Source: Crossaster papposus
Lineage: Eukaryota; Echinodermata; Asteroidea; Velatida; Solasteridae
Assembly: GCA_037893245.1 (NCBI GenBank)
Contig: JBAIAA010000021.1
Coordinates: forward strand, 1,612,001 to 1,676,000
Reading direction: 5' to 3'
DNA length: 64,000 bases
Each line of letters starts with the position of its first letter. The stretch's first letter is position 1. This document shows positions 61,741-64,000 of this stretch, one piece after another. The notes under the pieces were generated by a model that searched no databases, was not told where the DNA came from, and saw nothing but the letters and a program-made list of their open reading frames with translations. Made by a program: the position numbers and the translations under genes.

Positions 61741-62385
61741 AGAGAGCACCCATCAGGCTCCACGATATTTCATTCCCAAGGCAGAAATTAGAACCGAAGT
61801 CCCAACATTTAGATAATACGGGCTTTCCTACAGATATGCAGCGGAAATATATTATTTCAACACAGACTTCTAACAAAACTCAACCTATAATTGGCTGGAT
61901 AGAGGTTTATAAAGGTCTCAATTAAACCAGAAAATCAGATCTGTAGAAAAACACCCCTGAAATAGAGCAATCAACGAAGATTACACTGATTACACTAAGA
62001 GCACTATACGACATTTGAATGCGGAGAACAAGCGAGCGTGCTAACGGGCTGCCCCTACACCAGCGTATAGTGTAATATACTATACACCTGATTTAATCGC
62101 ACGGCGAATTCTACGCAAAAATGCATTATATGAATTCAATGCAAAAGTGAATTTTTAAATGCGATAAGAGATATACCTCTACTGGTGAACAATGTCATCA
62201 TCTGTCTTTTTTTGTAGTTGAAAATTCATTGCTGAAAACATATGCAAACAATAAGTAGCCTGAATAACATAACTTCATTTGGACACGATATTAAAACCTG
62301 CATTCCTGGCCCTAATTGTTAAACAAATAGGCCAGCCTTTTGCATAGACCATTGTGGCGCTCTCACATTCCATTGTCACGCATCA
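61741..62385. other. Intergenic DNA, nothing recognised
   Basis: No supported gene. A small inverted repeat, GTATAGT with ACTATAC, lies near 62066-62086. Confidence 0.45.
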
Positions 62386-62715
62386 GTGCAGCCACTCCCA
62401 ACCATGCAAAGGCTGTCTTCAGTACGAAGACTCTATACCGCTAAGCATAGCAAGCATTCAAACCTATATGCTGGCGCACCCTGGAGACATTTTCTAAACT
62501 CTGCGGAAGCAAACGCAAAACGTGAGGTAAAACAAGAATACCTGCACTTCTATAATAATACAATTGTCTCAGAGCACGGCTCCTTAAACCAAATCAACAC
62601 GCCCCTTTTCAAGGGGGGCTCCTTCAGTTTTGAGCTGCACCAACAAAATAAATTAAAAAGTGGTTTGATCCTACCTCATTTCTCCATACAATTCAAGAAA
62701 GGGTCTTCAAACTAG
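62386..62715 (+). CDS. Hypothetical 109-codon open frame
   Basis: Longest open frame outside the arrays, from ATG to TAG, encoding a basic peptide (RLSSVRRLYTAKHSKHSN near the start) with no recognised domain, signal peptide or membrane segment. GCCCCTTTTCAAGGGGGGC makes a hairpin inside it. No splice or promoter context supports it. It may be chance or part of an unidentified repeat. Confidence 0.15.
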   Translation: MQPLPTMQRLSSVRRLYTAKHSKHSNLYAGAPWRHFLNSAEANAKREVKQEYLHFYNNTIVSEHGSLNQINTPLFKGGSFSFELHQQNKLKSGLILPHFSIQFKKGSSN

Positions 62716-62945
62716 CACAAATGTTCAAACTGGCAAACACAAGCACGATTGACTTTTACTGGGATGGCAAAACCTTCCCAAAAATGACCCCTCTTGAATC
62801 CTAGGATGCTGCCATGCCGCGGTGTAAAACACGGTCCAAGGCTGGCTATCGGTCCGGCCGCGAATACGAGAACGTCCGGCCATGACGAAACCAGACTTGA
62901 TACTGACAGTATCTATCCTGCGCCCTCACACGCCGCAGTGCAAAT
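62716..62945. other. GC-richer unique DNA at the junction with the inverted array
   Basis: CpG-containing stretch (GGTCCGGCCGCGAATACG) ending exactly where tRNA sequence starts at the anticodon. No gene is supported. Confidence 0.4.
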
Positions 62946-62985
62946 AGCATGCGAGAGGTACCGGGATCGATACCCGGATCTTCCA
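62946..62985 (+). pseudogene. 3' half of tRNA-Ala at the inverted array edge
   Basis: Begins at the anticodon AGC and has an intact T arm and acceptor 3' strand. At the left edge of the main array (7791) the 5' half is kept instead, with its break a few bases away in the tRNA. Confidence 0.85.
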
Positions 62986-63067
62986 AATATTATTTGTTCA
63001 TTTTTACTGTATGGCATTTCTTCATTTTGTTATTTTCTAAAATATACTCAAGAAAGAGATGTGTGTT

Positions 63068-63140
63068 GGGGGATTAGCTCAAATGGTAGAGCGCTCGCTT
63101 AGCATGCGAGAGGTACCGGGAACGGTACCCGGATTTTCCA
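63068..63140 (+). tRNA. tRNA-Ala(AGC)
   Basis: Full length. T loop AACGGTA loses U55 of the B box, and one acceptor pair is changed to G-U (ATTTTCC). Possibly weak. Confidence 0.75.
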
Positions 63141-63222
63141 AATAATATTTGTTCATTTTTACTGCATGGTATTTCTTCATTTTATAATTTTCACAAATAT
63201 ACTCAAGAAAGAGATGTGTGTT

Positions 63223-63295
63223 GGGGGATTAGCTCAAATGGTAGAGCGCTCGCTTTGCATGTGAGATGTACCGGGATCGATACCCGGATCTTCCA
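63223..63295 (+). tRNA. tRNA-Ala(TGC)
   Basis: Consensus TGC body with GTGAG stem. Confidence 0.92.
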
Positions 63296-63377
63296 TATAA
63301 TATTTGTTGATTTTTACTGCATGGTATTTCTTCATTTTATAATTTTCACAAATATACTCAAGAATGAGAGATGTGTT

Positions 63378-63450
63378 GGGGGATTAGCTCAATTGGTAGA
63401 GCGCTCGCTTAGCATGCGAGAGGTACCGGGATCGATACCCGGATCTTCAA
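63378..63450 (+). tRNA. tRNA-Ala(AGC)
   Basis: Position 72 is A (TTCAA end), so G1 is unpaired; D loop AATTGG. Confidence 0.82.
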
Positions 63451-63532
63451 AATAATATTTGTTCATTTTTACTGCATGGTATTTCTTCATTTTATAATTT
63501 TCACAAATATACTCAAGAATGAGAGGTGTTTT

Positions 63533-63605
63533 GGGGGATTAGCTCAAATGGTAGAGCGCTCGCTTAGCATGCGAGAGGTACCGGGATCGATACCCGGATC
63601 TTCCA
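63533..63605 (+). tRNA. tRNA-Ala(AGC)
   Basis: Consensus body. Confidence 0.93.
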
Positions 63606-63687
63606 AATAATATTTGTTCATTTTTACTGTATGTCGTTTCTTCATTTTGTTATTTTCTAAAATATACTCAAGAAAGAGATGTGTGTT

Positions 63688-63760
63688 GGGGGATTAGCTC
63701 AGATGGTAGAGCGCTCGCTTAGCATGCGAGAGGTACCGGGATCGGTACCCAGATCTTCCA
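63688..63760 (+). tRNA. tRNA-Ala(AGC)
   Basis: T loop ATCGGTA and one T-stem change (CCCAG); D loop AGATGG. Confidence 0.85.
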
Positions 63761-63842
63761 AATAATATTTGTTCATTTTTACTGCATGGTATTTCTTCAT
63801 TTCATAATTTTCACAAATATACTCAAGAATGAGAGATGTGTT

Positions 63843-63915
63843 GGGGGATTAGCTCAAATGGTAGAGCGCTCGCTTAGCATGCGAGAGGTACCGGGATCGA
63901 TACCCGGATCTTCCA
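63843..63915 (+). tRNA. tRNA-Ala(AGC)
   Basis: Consensus body. The next unit starts at 63998 and is cut by the window end. Confidence 0.93.
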
Positions 63916-64000
63916 AATAATATGTGTTGATTTTTACTGTATGGCATTTCTTCATTTTGTAATTTTCTAAAATATACTCAAGAAAGAGATGTGTGTTGGG

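Larger units (their letters stand above)
62946..64000 (+). repeat. tRNA-Ala array, inverted segment reaching the window edge
   Basis: Same unit as the main array but on the + strand: one 3' half, six full tRNAs and the first bases of an eighth copy. The 155-bp spacing and both spacer types are kept. The array clearly continues beyond base 64000. Confidence 0.97.

Noticed and set aside
61694-61925. Opposing 60-65 codon frames
   Set aside because: Overlap on opposite strands at the edge of an interspersed repeat, with no recognisable domain.
63216-63455. Plus-strand open frame of 79 codons near the right end
   Set aside because: Same artefact on the inverted array segment; it covers the tRNAs at 63223 and 63378.

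Overview
The window comes from a eukaryote, most likely a marine invertebrate animal. No operon-like or bacterial structure is present. The DNA is AT-rich, with repeat-derived flanks, tRNA-like SINE-type sequences, TIR and fold-back elements, and a Ngaro/DIRS-type retroelement. Phylum cannot be fixed from sequence alone; echinoderm or hemichordate is a weak guess from the GGCCTA-rich DNA around 34.6-34.9 kb. No intact, recognisable host protein gene was found.

Layout. 1-7790: AT-rich flank with an inverted pair of tRNA-like sequences (322-584), an isolated tRNA-Ala relic on the + strand (1384-1455), a diverged tandem duplication (2303-2745) holding a 414-bp TIR element (2747-3160), a possible two-exon gene remnant (3702-4472) and a 509-bp fold-back element (6914-7422). 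7791-33314 and 40000-60924: one giant tandem array of tRNA-Ala genes, all on the minus strand, with a repeat period close to 155 bp (73-nt tRNA plus about 82-nt spacer), roughly 300 copies. 33315-39999: a 6685-bp Ngaro-like tyrosine-recombinase retroelement splitting the array. 60925-62945: AT-rich DNA sharing a diverged repeat of about 350 bp with the left flank. 62946-64000: the same tRNA-Ala unit on the + strand, running off the window edge.

How the parts work. Each typical unit looks like a self-contained Pol III gene: an upstream TATA-like motif, internal A and B boxes, and an oligo-T stop about 16 nt past the tRNA. Most copies have anticodon AGC or TGC and keep the G3:U70 alanine identity pair. 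A few carry Val (TAC), Thr (AGT) or Pro (AGG) anticodons on the same body. The array has grown in multi-kilobase blocks, leaving near-exact copies at offsets of 929, 1865, about 4021-4331, 5720, 8364 and about 10.1-10.7 kb. One duplicated block (to 44023/44024) preserves the uninterrupted target site of the Ngaro-like element, so that insertion can be defined to the base, give or take a 3-bp ambiguity.

Most open reading frames in the window are tRNA repeats read as protein and are not annotated as genes. Individual tRNAs are listed for boundary, variant and representative units; the remaining copies are covered by the array and block entries.
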